Of a DNA stretch of 64,000 nt, positions 9,356 to 18,255 are shown in pieces. The first letter of the stretch is position 1. Each line of letters opens with the position of its first letter. The translations under genes were made by a program, and so were the position numbers. This stretch comes from Lachnospiraceae bacterium (GTDB taxonomy: Bacteria; Bacillota; Clostridia; Lachnospirales; Lachnospiraceae), in the NCBI GenBank assembly GCA_902363675.1, contig CABJAV010000004.1, forward strand, positions 106,549 through 170,548, written 5' to 3'. The notes under the pieces are model-generated. The model was not told the DNA's origin, made no database searches, and saw only the letters and a list, made by a program, of their open reading frames with translations.

Positions 9356-10312
9356 ATGTCTATAGAGAGAACAAAATCCAAACAGAAAGTGAAAGAACCG
9401 AAGACGAAAATTACTTGGAAAGAGATTAAAAGACAGAAAGTATTATTGTTCTGGGCGGCAATCATGGTAGTGTATGGCGTGGTTTTCTATTACCTCCCAC
9501 TTGCAGGCTGGACTATGGCGTTTCAAAACTATAAACCGAGACTTGGTATCTTTCATTCGGAATTTGTAGGATGGGATAAATTCCGGACATTATTCTCGGA
9601 TATGACTTTTATCCGGGTAATCAGAAATACGTTGGCAATGGGTGTTATCAATCTGGTGGTAACATTTGTTACAGCAATTGTTTTTGCAATTTTATTAAAT
9701 GAAATTAAAACCAAAGGCGGTAAAAAAGTCGTTCAGACAATTTCTTATCTTCCGCATTTCCTTTCATGGATCATTGTAACCGGTATCTTACACGATATGT
9801 TATCCGGTGGCGGAATTGTGAACGAATTATTACTTAATTTTAATATTATCTCGCAGCCAATCAATTTCTTTGCTCATCCGGGGTATTTCTGGCCAATCGT
9901 TGCATTTGCCAATGTCTGGAAAGAAACAGGATGGAATGCAATTATTTATTTGGCAGCAATTACTTCGATCGACCCGTCACTTTACGAAGCTGCAGCTATC
10001 GACGGTGCAGGCAGATGGGCAAAAATCAAGCATGTTACACTTCCGGGTATTAAACCAACCATTATCATTCTTCTTCTGATGAATGTAGGTAATGTACTGA
10101 ACGCCGGTTTTGAAGTTCAGTATTTGTTAGGAAACGGTCTGGTTCAGAAAGTATCACAGACAATTGATATTTACGTATTAAAATGGGGAATCAGTCAGGG
10201 CGATTTCGCAATAGGAACCGCAGCCGGTATCTTCAAGAGTTTCGTAAGTATTATTCTGATCGTGATTGCAAACCAGATTGCAAAGCGTAATGGTGAAGAA
10301 CAATTGTTCTAA
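9356..10312 (+). CDS. ABC sugar importer permease, LplB/YtcP-partner type
   Basis: The 318-residue product has six predicted membrane helices and a basic N-terminal cytoplasmic tail. The permease EAA loop reads YEAAAIDGAGRWAKIKHVTLP, the site that contacts the ATPase. GGAGTG lies before the ATG. The second permease gene follows after 12 bp. It is one half of the channel for the substrate delivered by the lipoprotein encoded upstream. Confidence 0.9.
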   Translation: MSIERTKSKQKVKEPKTKITWKEIKRQKVLLFWAAIMVVYGVVFYYLPLAGWTMAFQNYKPRLGIFHSEFVGWDKFRTLFSDMTFIRVIRNTLAMGVINLVVTFVTAIVFAILLNEIKTKGGKKVVQTISYLPHFLSWIIVTGILHDMLSGGGIVNELLLNFNIISQPINFFAHPGYFWPIVAFANVWKETGWNAIIYLAAITSIDPSLYEAAAIDGAGRWAKIKHVTLPGIKPTIIILLLMNVGNVLNAGFEVQYLLGNGLVQKVSQTIDIYVLKWGISQGDFAIGTAAGIFKSFVSIILIVIANQIAKRNGEEQLF

Positions 10313-10324
10313 GGAGGTTATACA

Positions 10325-11212
10325 ATGGCAGCAAAAAAAGCGAAAAAAAAGGTGCAGATATTTCCGATTGTGAATGCGATCATTATGATCCTGCTGGTCA
10401 TCATTACTCTGTATCCTGTGTTAAATACATTAGCAATATCATTAAATGACGGTACAGATTCCCTTCGTGGAGGTATCTATCTGTTACCGAGAAAATTTAC
10501 ATGGAAAAACTACATTACAGTACTTCAGAAAGACAACCTGATTACAGGTGCTTATGTTACGGTTGCAAGAACTGTGATCGGAACCATTCTTGCGCTGATT
10601 GCCAATGCAATCCTCGCATTTATCGTCAGCAGAAAAAGATTTATGTTTAAAAAGCAGCTCTCTTTATTCTGGGTTATCACTATGTATGTAAACGGAGGTC
10701 TGATCCCGACATTCCTGTTGTACAAGGGACTGGGACTTACCAACAGCTTCTGGGTATATGTTATCCCTGGAATGGTCAGTGCGTTTAACATGCTGGTTAT
10801 CCGTACTTATATGAACGGTATCCCGGACAGCTTAGAGGAGTCGGCACAGCTCGACGGTGCTGGGTATACGACGATTTTCCTGAAAATCTATTCACCGCTC
10901 TGTAAGCCGGTGTATGCAACTGTGGCTTTATTCGTTGCAGTCGGTCAGTGGAATTCATGGTTTGATGCAATGTTATATAACCGTATGAACGGCAAACTGA
11001 CAACATTACAGTATGAGTTGATGAAACTACTGTCATCCGTAACAAATCAGGGCAATAATGTTGAGGCTATGAAGAATGCCGTTGGAACGGTTACACCGAC
11101 ATCAGTCCGTGCAGCTGCAACCATCATCACTATGTTGCCGATCATTTGTATCTATCCATTTTTACAGAAGTATTTTGTAACAGGACTTACACTTGGTGGC
11201 GTAAAAGAATAG
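10325..11212 (+). CDS. ABC sugar importer permease, LplC/YtcP type
   Basis: This 295-residue membrane protein has six predicted helices. Its EAA-loop motif is EESAQLDGAGYTTIFLKIY, followed by SPLCKP. AAGGAGG overlaps the end of the previous gene region, so translation is probably coupled. It forms the permease heterodimer with the 9356 product. It is the last gene of the importer operon, and a hairpin follows at 11263-11296. Confidence 0.9.
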   Translation: MAAKKAKKKVQIFPIVNAIIMILLVIITLYPVLNTLAISLNDGTDSLRGGIYLLPRKFTWKNYITVLQKDNLITGAYVTVARTVIGTILALIANAILAFIVSRKRFMFKKQLSLFWVITMYVNGGLIPTFLLYKGLGLTNSFWVYVIPGMVSAFNMLVIRTYMNGIPDSLEESAQLDGAGYTTIFLKIYSPLCKPVYATVALFVAVGQWNSWFDAMLYNRMNGKLTTLQYELMKLLSSVTNQGNNVEAMKNAVGTVTPTSVRAAATIITMLPIICIYPFLQKYFVTGLTLGGVKE

Positions 11213-11262
11213 TATTTTATCATACATACAAGTTTCTTTTTTATATAATATCTTCCCTTATC

Positions 11263-11296
11263 TATAAGCTGTGCTACAGAGGTGGCACAGCTTATA
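11263..11296 (+). terminator. Hairpin after the importer operon
   Basis: A 12-bp perfect stem (TATAAGCTGTGC paired with GCACAGCTTATA) encloses a 10-base loop. There is no strong T run after it, so termination may be weak. The remaining ~200 bp up to the next gene holds no ORF or RNA that I recognise. Confidence 0.5.
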
Positions 11297-11497
11297 TGTT
11301 ATGAGATTAAAGAAAAGTAGCATTCTATCTTCAATTGATACAAAGGGAAGCATACAGCTGAAAGAAAATATATAGTAAATCATGGATACATAGCATATGA
11401 AAATGACACTGAGATGGTATGGTTCGCAGCACGGCACGGTTGCGTTGTAGGAATAAACAGGAATGGAAACGCATAGAATCATTTAAGAGGTGATGCT

Positions 11498-11752
11498 ATG
11501 CGTTTTTTGGATCTATGTGAAAAAGAAGTGGTCAATGTCAGTGACTGCAGATGTCTCGGCAATGTCAGAGACCTGGAATTTGACAAGGAATGCGGCGATA
11601 TTAAGGCACTTATCATACCGGGACCGGGCAAATATTTCGGCTGTTTTTGCAGAGATAGTGAATTTTGTATTCCATGGGCTAAAGTTATTCGAATTGGACC
11701 CGATATAATACTTGTAGAGTTCAATGAGAAAGAGATGAAGCGTAAGATTTAA
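11498..11752 (+). CDS. YlmC/YmxH family small PRC-barrel protein
   Basis: This 84-residue protein has the compact beta-barrel pattern of the YlmC/YmxH family. It begins MRFLDLCEKEVVNVSDC, and GPDIILVEF lies near the end. Members occur in spore formers and are usually linked to sporulation, though the molecular role is not known. GAGGTG is 6 bp upstream of the ATG at 11498. An alternative reading frame covering almost the same interval is a shadow. It is likely monocistronic, with nrdR starting 75 bp later from its own promoter. Confidence 0.75.
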   Translation: MRFLDLCEKEVVNVSDCRCLGNVRDLEFDKECGDIKALIIPGPGKYFGCFCRDSEFCIPWAKVIRIGPDIILVEFNEKEMKRKI

Positions 11753-11765
11753 CATGATCGAATGA

Positions 11766-11794
11766 TTGACAACAAAATCTTAGGCAGTTATACT
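11766..11794 (+). promoter_or_regulatory. Sigma-A promoter of nrdR, overlapped by an inverted repeat
   Basis: TTGACA (11766-11771) and TATACT (11789-11794) are separated by exactly 17 bp. The -10 region overlaps an inverted repeat, TTATAC-N7-GTATAA, at about 11788-11806, a possible operator. It does not look like a canonical NrdR box. Confidence 0.75.
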
Positions 11795-11827
11795 TATTCT
11801 GTATAAGTTTAGTAGGAGGAGCATCCG

Positions 11828-12283
11828 ATGAAGTGTCCGTTTTGCAGCAGTGAGAATACAAGAGTAATCGATTCCAGACCGGCCGATGATAACAATTCGA
11901 TCCGTCGCCGCCGTCTCTGCGATGATTGTGGCAAGCGTTTTACCACATATGAGAAGGTTGAGACGATTCCGCTGATCATTATCAAGAAGGACAATAATCG
12001 TGAGCAGTATGATAGAACCAAGATCGAAGCAGGTGTGCTTCTTGCCTGTCACAAGCGTCCGATTTCCGCAGAACAGATTACAAGACTTGTCGATGATGTG
12101 GAAATTGAGATTTTTAACCGTGAGGAGAAAGAGATTCCAAGTTCTCTCATCGGAGAGATTCTGATGGATAAGTTAAAGGATCTCGATGCGGTTGCTTATG
12201 TAAGATTTGCATCCGTTTACCGTGAATTTAAGGATGTGAATACATTCATGAATGAGTTAAAGAAAATGATGCTGAAATCATAA
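11828..12283 (+). CDS. nrdR: Transcriptional repressor NrdR
   Basis: The 151-residue protein matches NrdR end to end. The N-terminal zinc ribbon has CPFC and CDDCGKRF cysteine pairs with the signature VIDSRP and SIRRRR between them. The ATP-cone domain (IIKKDNNREQYDRTKI onward) follows. NrdR senses ATP/dATP and represses ribonucleotide reductase genes. Length and motifs are typical. AGGAGG lies 5 bp before the ATG. No ribonucleotide reductase gene is in the window, so its targets are elsewhere. Confidence 0.95.
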   Translation: MKCPFCSSENTRVIDSRPADDNNSIRRRRLCDDCGKRFTTYEKVETIPLIIIKKDNNREQYDRTKIEAGVLLACHKRPISAEQITRLVDDVEIEIFNREEKEIPSSLIGEILMDKLKDLDAVAYVRFASVYREFKDVNTFMNELKKMMLKS

Positions 12284-12308
12284 CGATTGAGAAGAAGGGA
12301 GAACCGGT

Positions 12309-12704
12309 ATGAATATCTCAGGAATTCGTCCATATGCAGGATTCTATGATTATAATTCAATAAAAGCCGAAGAGCTGCGCAGCCGGCAGATCGCAGAAGC
12401 GCAGCTGACGATCTCTTTGCAGCAGCCAAAAGAGCCTCAGGTAACGGTTACGGAAGTACCGGTTGAGCAGAATTTTGATTCCTACGATTTTGCACAGACT
12501 TACCGCCCGGGAGAAACTTATGAACTCAAGGGAAAAGATAGTGATCTTGAGAGTCTGGATGTACAAAAGGCGGTATCCGATCTCGGCAAGGATCAGGTTC
12601 TTCAACAGTATCAGTATTTCGTCGGAAGCAGCGATGCGGTCACAAAGAAGACGAATGAAGCTGCGCAGCAGAATATGCGCTCCGGAGAAAATTTTTCACT
12701 GTAA
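12309..12704 (+). CDS. Conserved hypothetical protein, 131 residues
   Basis: I do not recognise a defined domain. The protein has no signal peptide or membrane helix. It is polar, with a Gln/Glu-rich middle and a C-terminal helical part (LGKDQVLQQYQYFVG) that ends in disordered residues. Starting with a short ISGIRPY motif and being secretion-signal-free is reminiscent of small flagellum-associated proteins in this family, but that is a guess. AGAAGGGAG precedes the ATG. It lies 25 bp after nrdR and 60 bp before the YqeG-type gene, so it may be cotranscribed with both. Confidence 0.6.
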   Translation: MNISGIRPYAGFYDYNSIKAEELRSRQIAEAQLTISLQQPKEPQVTVTEVPVEQNFDSYDFAQTYRPGETYELKGKDSDLESLDVQKAVSDLGKDQVLQQYQYFVGSSDAVTKKTNEAAQQNMRSGENFSL

Positions 12705-12764
12705 TACATATTGTAATGTACTCATGAAATGAGTGCATTACCTAAAAGTAAAGGAGTACCACTT

Positions 12765-13313
12765 ATGTGCGCATTTCTCTATCCGGGAGAATATATAGAT
12801 TCCACATATCACATTGATTTTGATAAATTGTATAACGAAGGGTATCGCGGCATTATCTTTGATATTGATAATACGTTAGTCCCACATGGAGCGCCTGCGG
12901 ATGAGCGGGCGATTCTTTTGTTTCGGCACTTAAAGGAGCTTGGATTCAAATGCATGCTTCTGTCCAACAATAAGGAACCAAGGGTAAAGATGTTTAACGA
13001 TGCGGTGCATGTGCAGTATATTTATAAAGCCGGAAAGCCGAAGCCGGCAGGTTACCGTAAGGCCATGAAGGAACTGGGAACCAATGCGGCAAACACGCTT
13101 TTTGTCGGAGACCAGATCTTTACGGATGTGTGCGGTGCAAACCTCGCGGGCATCCGCACGATCCTCGTGAAGCCGATCCATCCGAAGGAGGAAATCCAGA
13201 TCGTACTCAAAAGAAGGCTTGAGGCAATCGTACTGTTTTTCTATAGGATGCATGTGAAACGAAAAGGATTGCCGTATGCGTCGGCTCGGAAAAAGGTTGA
13301 ACAGGTAAAATAG
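12765..13313 (+). CDS. YqeG family HAD IIIA-type phosphatase
   Basis: This 182-residue HAD-superfamily phosphatase has motif I IIFDIDNTLVP, motif II LLSNN, motif III Lys in KAGKPKP and motif IV FVGDQIFTDV. Together these match the YqeG family, which is related to phosphatidylglycerophosphate phosphatases. I chose the ATG at 12765 (MCAFLYPG) because AAAGGAG lies upstream. The in-frame ATG at 12729 has no ribosome binding site. A strong terminator follows at 13357. In Bacillus the gene neighbours ribosome-assembly GTPase genes; here it does not. Confidence 0.85.
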   Translation: MCAFLYPGEYIDSTYHIDFDKLYNEGYRGIIFDIDNTLVPHGAPADERAILLFRHLKELGFKCMLLSNNKEPRVKMFNDAVHVQYIYKAGKPKPAGYRKAMKELGTNAANTLFVGDQIFTDVCGANLAGIRTILVKPIHPKEEIQIVLKRRLEAIVLFFYRMHVKRKGLPYASARKKVEQVK

Positions 13314-13356
13314 AAAATATGCGGCGCTCCGATTTTTCTCGCTACTCGCGTAAATG

Positions 13357-13402
13357 AAAAACTCCCCGAAGTCCGGACAGATGCCGGATACGGGGAGTTT
13401 TT
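13357..13402. terminator. Bidirectional intrinsic terminator
   Basis: AAAAACTCCCCG (13357-13368) pairs with CGGGGAGTTTTT (13391-13402), with a secondary TCCGG/CCGGA stem inside. It has A and T runs on both sides, so it can end both the rightward YqeG transcript and the leftward exporter operon. Confidence 0.85.
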
Positions 13403-13428
13403 TCGTGAAGAAACGAGGCTGCACGAAG

Positions 13429-14589
13429 TTAGCGTGCGCGCCGGTGCTCTACGACCAGATACATGGTAAAAAGCACAAGGAAGAATAACAATTGGATCCC
13501 GATACACATCCAATACGTGCGCATGGAAAGCACATCGTCTGCATAGGGGGCGAGCATATTGACGATACGGACATTCCAATAAGCCGGAAGAAAACGACCG
13601 ATCATCAACACTTTTTCTCCGAGCATAGACTGCGGAACAAAGATACCGGACAGGAAACTCATGCCGAGCCCGAGAATGTTGGCAATCATATTGACGATGT
13701 TAAAGTCAATCGAAAAAGCACCTAATAATAAAGCGATGGATGCCGCGATCAGTATATAGACGAAACTGTTGAGCAGACCAAGTAGTCCGGAGGTGCTAAA
13801 CAACTGTGCCGGTCCGGCGAGACAAGCTGCAATCACAATGAATGCGAGCCACAGAATTACAACATACACAAAACAGGACAGACCGATCTGGGCGGCAATG
13901 CGTGTATCAGCAAGTGCACTGCAGCGGATGCGTGCACTTAAATTTTCTTTGTGAAATTCCATCAATACCGGTGAGAGTCCGCACAGCAGCATCATGAGCG
14001 CGATGTATGGAAAATACTGGAAAAAGTAGTACATCAGGGAATCTTCGCTTTTAGCAGTGTCGGCAAAGTGGACTCCGTCAACCGATGGGACACTTTCTAA
14101 GGAGTGGTTCGTTCCACGGATCGCATCATCGAGTGTAAAGCCGCTCGAAAGATAGGCTGCAATGGAATTTAGAAAGGCATCGATCTGGCGGTCGACAAAG
14201 TAGCCGCTTGCACTGTCCCCACGCTTGCTGCTCTCTACAAGATCCTTAAAGTCACCGGATTTGAGATTTCCTTCAAAACCGGAAGGGATGGTCAGTACAT
14301 AATCGATCTGTTGATAGTAGAGATTATCCTGCAAGGTCTCACGATCGTAGGAATCAAGCGTGATGCGGTTATGGATGGAAGTCAGATAATCGCATAATGC
14401 TTTGCTTGCGGTGCTTTCGTCCTGATCGATGATGCACATATCGACTGACGATACGCGAAACTGCTTGTCGGAGGTCGAGTCTGCCTGAAATGAGAATGCG
14501 ATCAGAAGAACGAAAAACACAACAAAATAGGTAATCGTATTTGAAAATTTCTTCTTTGCGATTTTGGCAAAGGTTTTACAGACTTGCAT
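13429..14589 (-). CDS. ABC-2 type exporter permease (LnrN-like)
   Basis: The 386-residue product has one membrane helix near the N-terminus (residues ~20-35), an extracellular loop of about 140 residues and five or more helices in the C-terminal half. This is the ABC2_membrane_3 architecture. Its start codon overlaps the end of the upstream permease gene by 14 bp, so the two are translationally coupled and probably form a heterodimer. With the ATPase gene they make an exporter. It is the last gene of the leftward operon. Confidence 0.85.
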   Translation of the reverse strand: MQVCKTFAKIAKKKFSNTITYFVVFFVLLIAFSFQADSTSDKQFRVSSVDMCIIDQDESTASKALCDYLTSIHNRITLDSYDRETLQDNLYYQQIDYVLTIPSGFEGNLKSGDFKDLVESSKRGDSASGYFVDRQIDAFLNSIAAYLSSGFTLDDAIRGTNHSLESVPSVDGVHFADTAKSEDSLMYYFFQYFPYIALMMLLCGLSPVLMEFHKENLSARIRCSALADTRIAAQIGLSCFVYVVILWLAFIVIAACLAGPAQLFSTSGLLGLLNSFVYILIAASIALLLGAFSIDFNIVNMIANILGLGMSFLSGIFVPQSMLGEKVLMIGRFLPAYWNVRIVNMLAPYADDVLSMRTYWMCIGIQLLFFLVLFTMYLVVEHRRAR

Positions 14590-15718
14590 AGGTTTTCCTC
14601 CTTGTGACGAGTGTTGAGACTATGAACAGGATGGCTGTCATCAAAAGCAGAGTGAGAATATCCCGTGCATAGCGGTTCATCGAGTCATAATTGTTGAGCG
14701 TGTAAAAGCTGTCGGAAATCAAAGCAGCCGGATTGATCCGGTTTATGATCGGAGCATGTTTTTCTACAACGACGCGCATGTTTCCCATCATCAATCCGCT
14801 TAAGAAGCACATTGGCATTACAGTTGCAAACATGAGTCCGGTCTTGCCGCCTTCGGATCTGGGTCCGATGCAGCCTAAGAACATACCGAACGTGATGGAA
14901 AACGTGGTGGATACCAGGATTGTAAGCAGTGCAAGTCCAAGGTGCGCCGTCATATGGATTCTTAAGACAGCGATGATAAAGAGAAATGCTGCAATGTTTA
15001 AGATGGATTCAAAGACAATATTTGCAGCAAGCTCGGTAAACAGAAACGTCCGGCGTTTCGCCGGGGCAATCGTTTTTCGTGCAGCGAGTGTGGACAGATC
15101 AGGGGAATTGTTGATCGCAAGATGGATCCCTCCCATTGCTGTGTACAGACAAGCCATCGCAATCAGGTTGTAAAAATACTGATCGTAAGTGTCGGTATCC
15201 TTGTTCGTCAGTGAAACCTCTTTCCGGGTATCCACCGACTGTCCCAGAGAAGAAACGAAAGCTTCGATATTGGCAGGATTGTCTGCAAGCATCTGTACGA
15301 TCAGATCGCGGTTCAGGTAATACTGCGTGAGCAGTGACTGTAAAATACTCTGATTGATGGAAGCATTCGACCGGTCGGCATTGATCGCAAGCTTTATTTC
15401 GTCGGTCGAGTAGAAGACACCGTCCACTTCGCTTTTTTCAAGAAGCGTGCGTGCTTTCCCGTCGTCACAGAAGGTAGCGGTAAGCATCGCATCGTCCGAG
15501 TCGCCGGAAAGCTGCTCGATCATCGTGTGGAAAGCAGCAGCATCCGCACTGTCTCCCTCGACCACGGCAACCGGTATCGTGTGGAAGTTTTCCGATGCGG
15601 TAATATTGGAAAAGGCGATTTTGAACAGACAGCCCAAAAGGATCGGAAAAACCAGAATCCAGAACAGATTTGCCTTGTTGCGCATGAGGCGCAGAAGGGC
15701 ATATTTAAAATTCGTCAT
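14576..15718 (-). CDS. ABC-2 type exporter permease (LnrM-like)
   Basis: The 380-residue membrane protein has one N-terminal helix, a large extracytoplasmic loop and a C-terminal block of about five helices. Its domain order is the same as that of the neighbouring permease, so both are ABC2_membrane_3 half-transporters. AGGAGGTACTT precedes the ATG. It lies between the ATPase gene upstream and its partner permease downstream. Two large-loop permeases served by one ATPase is the arrangement of lipid-interacting antibiotic exporters such as LnrLMN. Confidence 0.85.
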   Translation of the reverse strand: MTNFKYALLRLMRNKANLFWILVFPILLGCLFKIAFSNITASENFHTIPVAVVEGDSADAAAFHTMIEQLSGDSDDAMLTATFCDDGKARTLLEKSEVDGVFYSTDEIKLAINADRSNASINQSILQSLLTQYYLNRDLIVQMLADNPANIEAFVSSLGQSVDTRKEVSLTNKDTDTYDQYFYNLIAMACLYTAMGGIHLAINNSPDLSTLAARKTIAPAKRRTFLFTELAANIVFESILNIAAFLFIIAVLRIHMTAHLGLALLTILVSTTFSITFGMFLGCIGPRSEGGKTGLMFATVMPMCFLSGLMMGNMRVVVEKHAPIINRINPAALISDSFYTLNNYDSMNRYARDILTLLLMTAILFIVSTLVTRRKTYASL

Positions 15719-15770
15719 TGTAAGTACCTCCTATATGGAAAATCAGCCCATTGAAAGTTGTCCGGGCATT

Positions 15771-15795
15771 TGCGATATCTCTTCGAGATATCGCA
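15771..15795 (-). promoter_or_regulatory. Intercistronic hairpin between ATPase and permease genes
   Basis: TGCGATATCTC and GAGATATCGCA form a perfect 11-bp stem with a 3-base loop. It lies in the 89-bp gap between the ATPase stop and the first permease start. There is no T run on the minus strand, so mRNA stabilisation or processing is likelier than termination. Confidence 0.6.
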
Positions 15796-15807
15796 GGCTG
15801 ACAGTTT

Positions 15808-16746
15808 TCAGTCGCGCAGCGCTTTGCCGGTAATCTCCAGAAAGACATCGTTGAGTGTCGGAAGCTGCGAGTACACATGACCGATCGCAAGATCCTTCTC
15901 CTGCAGATAATTTAAGGCGCGTACCAGATTATGCTTGCCGCCGTCGCAGAGGATCGTTAAAGTGTGATCCTTATAATCAGCCTGATAAACGTGTGGTAAC
16001 CGGCTGATCTGTGCAAGGTCTTCATCGGCGAGCACCGGCAGTTCAATGGTGATGATCTCACTTTTTTTGATCATCTTAATGAGCTCTTCTTTGGTGCCTA
16101 AGGCGATACGCCTTCCTTTGTCCATGATCGCGATCCGGGTACAGATCTGCTCGACTTCCTCCATATAATGGGAAGTGTAAATAATGGTTGCACCTTCCTT
16201 ATTCAGCTCAACGATTCCCTCAAGGATCTTATTTCGGCTCTGTGGATCGACGGCAACCGTCGGCTCGTCGAGGATGATCAGTTTCGGCTTGTGTGCGATA
16301 CCACAGGCGATATTCAGTCGGCGCAGCAGTCCTCCGGAAAGCTTCTTCGGATAGAAGTTTGCAAAATCTTCAAGCCCTACAAATGCGATCGCTTCCTTGA
16401 CATATTTCCTGCATAAAGTTTTATCTTTGACGTAAAGACTGCAAAAACATTCGATGTTTTCCTTTACGGTCAGTTCATTGAAGACAGCAACATCCTGCAT
16501 GACGACACCAATCTGACGTTTGATATCATAGTTGTCAGGGCTCATTGGCTGCCCGAAGATTTCAATTGTTCCCTTATCATAGGATAAAAGCGAGAGCAGA
16601 CAGTTGATCGTGGTGGTTTTGCCGGAGCCGTTCGGACCGAGGAGCCCGAAGATCTCGCCTTCGTTTATGGATAGATTTAAATGGTCGAGTGCTAAGAGTT
16701 CTTTGTAGCGCTTGACCAGATTCTCGATGTTCACTACGGTATTCAT
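15808..16746 (-). CDS. ABC exporter ATP-binding protein (LnrL-like)
   Basis: The 312-residue ATPase carries Walker A GPNGSGKTT (37-45), signature LSGGLLRRLN, Walker B LIILDEPTVAVDP and the switch His in IIYTSHYMEE. A ~90-residue C-terminal extension follows, as in DrrA/CcmA-type drug-export ATPases. I chose the ATG at 16746 because AAGGAGG lies 7 bp upstream; the longer in-frame start at 16779 lacks one. It powers the two permeases encoded downstream. The kinase/regulator pair that probably controls it is divergently transcribed from 17015. Confidence 0.9.
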   Translation of the reverse strand: MNTVVNIENLVKRYKELLALDHLNLSINEGEIFGLLGPNGSGKTTTINCLLSLLSYDKGTIEIFGQPMSPDNYDIKRQIGVVMQDVAVFNELTVKENIECFCSLYVKDKTLCRKYVKEAIAFVGLEDFANFYPKKLSGGLLRRLNIACGIAHKPKLIILDEPTVAVDPQSRNKILEGIVELNKEGATIIYTSHYMEEVEQICTRIAIMDKGRRIALGTKEELIKMIKKSEIITIELPVLADEDLAQISRLPHVYQADYKDHTLTILCDGGKHNLVRALNYLQEKDLAIGHVYSQLPTLNDVFLEITGKALRD

Positions 16747-17014
16747 AATTGCCTCCTTATACATATAGAGCTGTTTCATTGCTACATTGCTATCGCATTT
16801 ATGATCTATCTATAGGATAATGGATGGAAGCGGGAATGGGTAGTGCCGGATGTCAGAAAAGGAGATGACATTTGTCACAAAGTTCTCCAAATTTATGTTC
16901 CATGCGTGAGATTTTGCATCGGATGTGATAAAATTTTGTGGAGATATTCTGCAAGAGAAAAGCGGAACAGGTATGTGACAGTGGAAAACAACGAGCAGGA
17001 GAAGCGGTAAAGCA

Positions 17015-18145
17015 ATGAAGGAGCGTCTGATTGACAATTGCATATTGTATGTGCTTGGCATTTTCCTTATGATAGGAATGTCGGGATGGGTGCGCCCGGT
17101 GATCGTTGTACTCATTGCGTTGCTGCATATAACTTTATCGGATCTGATACCCGGGAAACGGTTGCGTTATATCGAGATGGGAGCATTTGTCGGAGCCGGT
17201 GCTGCCATGCCGGATCATGCACTGATGCTTTTTCTCCCGCTTTTGCTATATGACTGTGTGCGGATGTGTTCGTGGAAGGCAGGTGTGATCACCGGTGCCG
17301 GAGTCCTCTGTCAGATGGTATGGTTTGTTCAGGGAGAGATAGGCGTGTTTCGGTTCGTGTTATGGTGTTTTACTTTGATTCTTGCGGCAATCTTTTCCGT
17401 GCGCACCGAGCGCAGCTTAAAGCTGGCGCAGGAGGTCATCCATCTGAAGGATTCGTCCACGGAACTTCGCCTTGCGATGCAAAAAAGGCAGCAGGATCTG
17501 TTGGAAAAGCAGGATTATGAGATCCATCTTGCAACGCTTCAGGAGCGCAACCGTATTGCGCGGGAGATTCATGATAATGTGGGGCATATGCTTTCACGGA
17601 GTATTTTGCAGATGGGGGCGTTGCAGACAATCCATAAAGAGGAGCCGTTGCACGGGCAGCTCGTTGCTATCAATGATACGCTTTCGCAGGCGATGAATAA
17701 CATTCGCGAGAGCGTGCATGATCTGCACAATGAGTCGCTGGATCTCAAGCAGGCGCTTCGTGAGGTGACCGATGAATTTAGAGATAAGTATGAGATTGCT
17801 TTTACCTATGATATGTCGGCGGCGGTTCCACGCAATGTGAAATACTGTTTTCTGGCGATCACAAAGGAATCTTTGGCCAATGTTGTGCGTCACAGCAATG
17901 CGACGCGTGTCAGTTTGTATTTTTGTGAACATCCGGGTTTCTATCAGATGCTGGTGGAAGATAACGGAACGGACATTAAAGTGAAAGAAGCACAGATTGC
18001 AAAGGCGCAGGTAAGCGGAATCGGTTTATCCAATATGCGGGAGCGCGTGGAGGCACTTGGCGGAACGATCGCTTTTTTGACGGACAAGGGATTTGAAATC
18101 AGGATTTCTGTGCCGAAAATGTCAAAGACCCGCGGCACGCGGTAA
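17015..18145 (+). CDS. NarL-family sensor histidine kinase (LnrJ-like)
   Basis: This 376-residue kinase has four or five closely spaced N-terminal membrane helices (residues ~8-130) and no large extracellular domain. A coiled-coil follows, then a HisKA_3 domain with His186 in ERNRIAREIHDNVG and an HATPase_c domain (VEDNGTDIKV, GIGLSNMRERV). Kinases lacking an extracellular sensor usually detect envelope-active compounds at the membrane. The gene is divergent from the ABC exporter operon and 110 bp upstream of a LuxR-type regulator gene. The whole layout mirrors linearmycin-sensing LnrJK. Confidence 0.9.
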   Translation: MKERLIDNCILYVLGIFLMIGMSGWVRPVIVVLIALLHITLSDLIPGKRLRYIEMGAFVGAGAAMPDHALMLFLPLLLYDCVRMCSWKAGVITGAGVLCQMVWFVQGEIGVFRFVLWCFTLILAAIFSVRTERSLKLAQEVIHLKDSSTELRLAMQKRQQDLLEKQDYEIHLATLQERNRIAREIHDNVGHMLSRSILQMGALQTIHKEEPLHGQLVAINDTLSQAMNNIRESVHDLHNESLDLKQALREVTDEFRDKYEIAFTYDMSAAVPRNVKYCFLAITKESLANVVRHSNATRVSLYFCEHPGFYQMLVEDNGTDIKVKEAQIAKAQVSGIGLSNMRERVEALGGTIAFLTDKGFEIRISVPKMSKTRGTR

Positions 18146-18255
18146 ACATTGGAATGAGAACCGCAGATTTTGCTTTTCTGAACGGGAAAATGGAATTGAC
18201 CGGATGGGAATAGAAGTGCACATTTTGCAGGAAAATAAGAGGTGTGAAAGTAGGA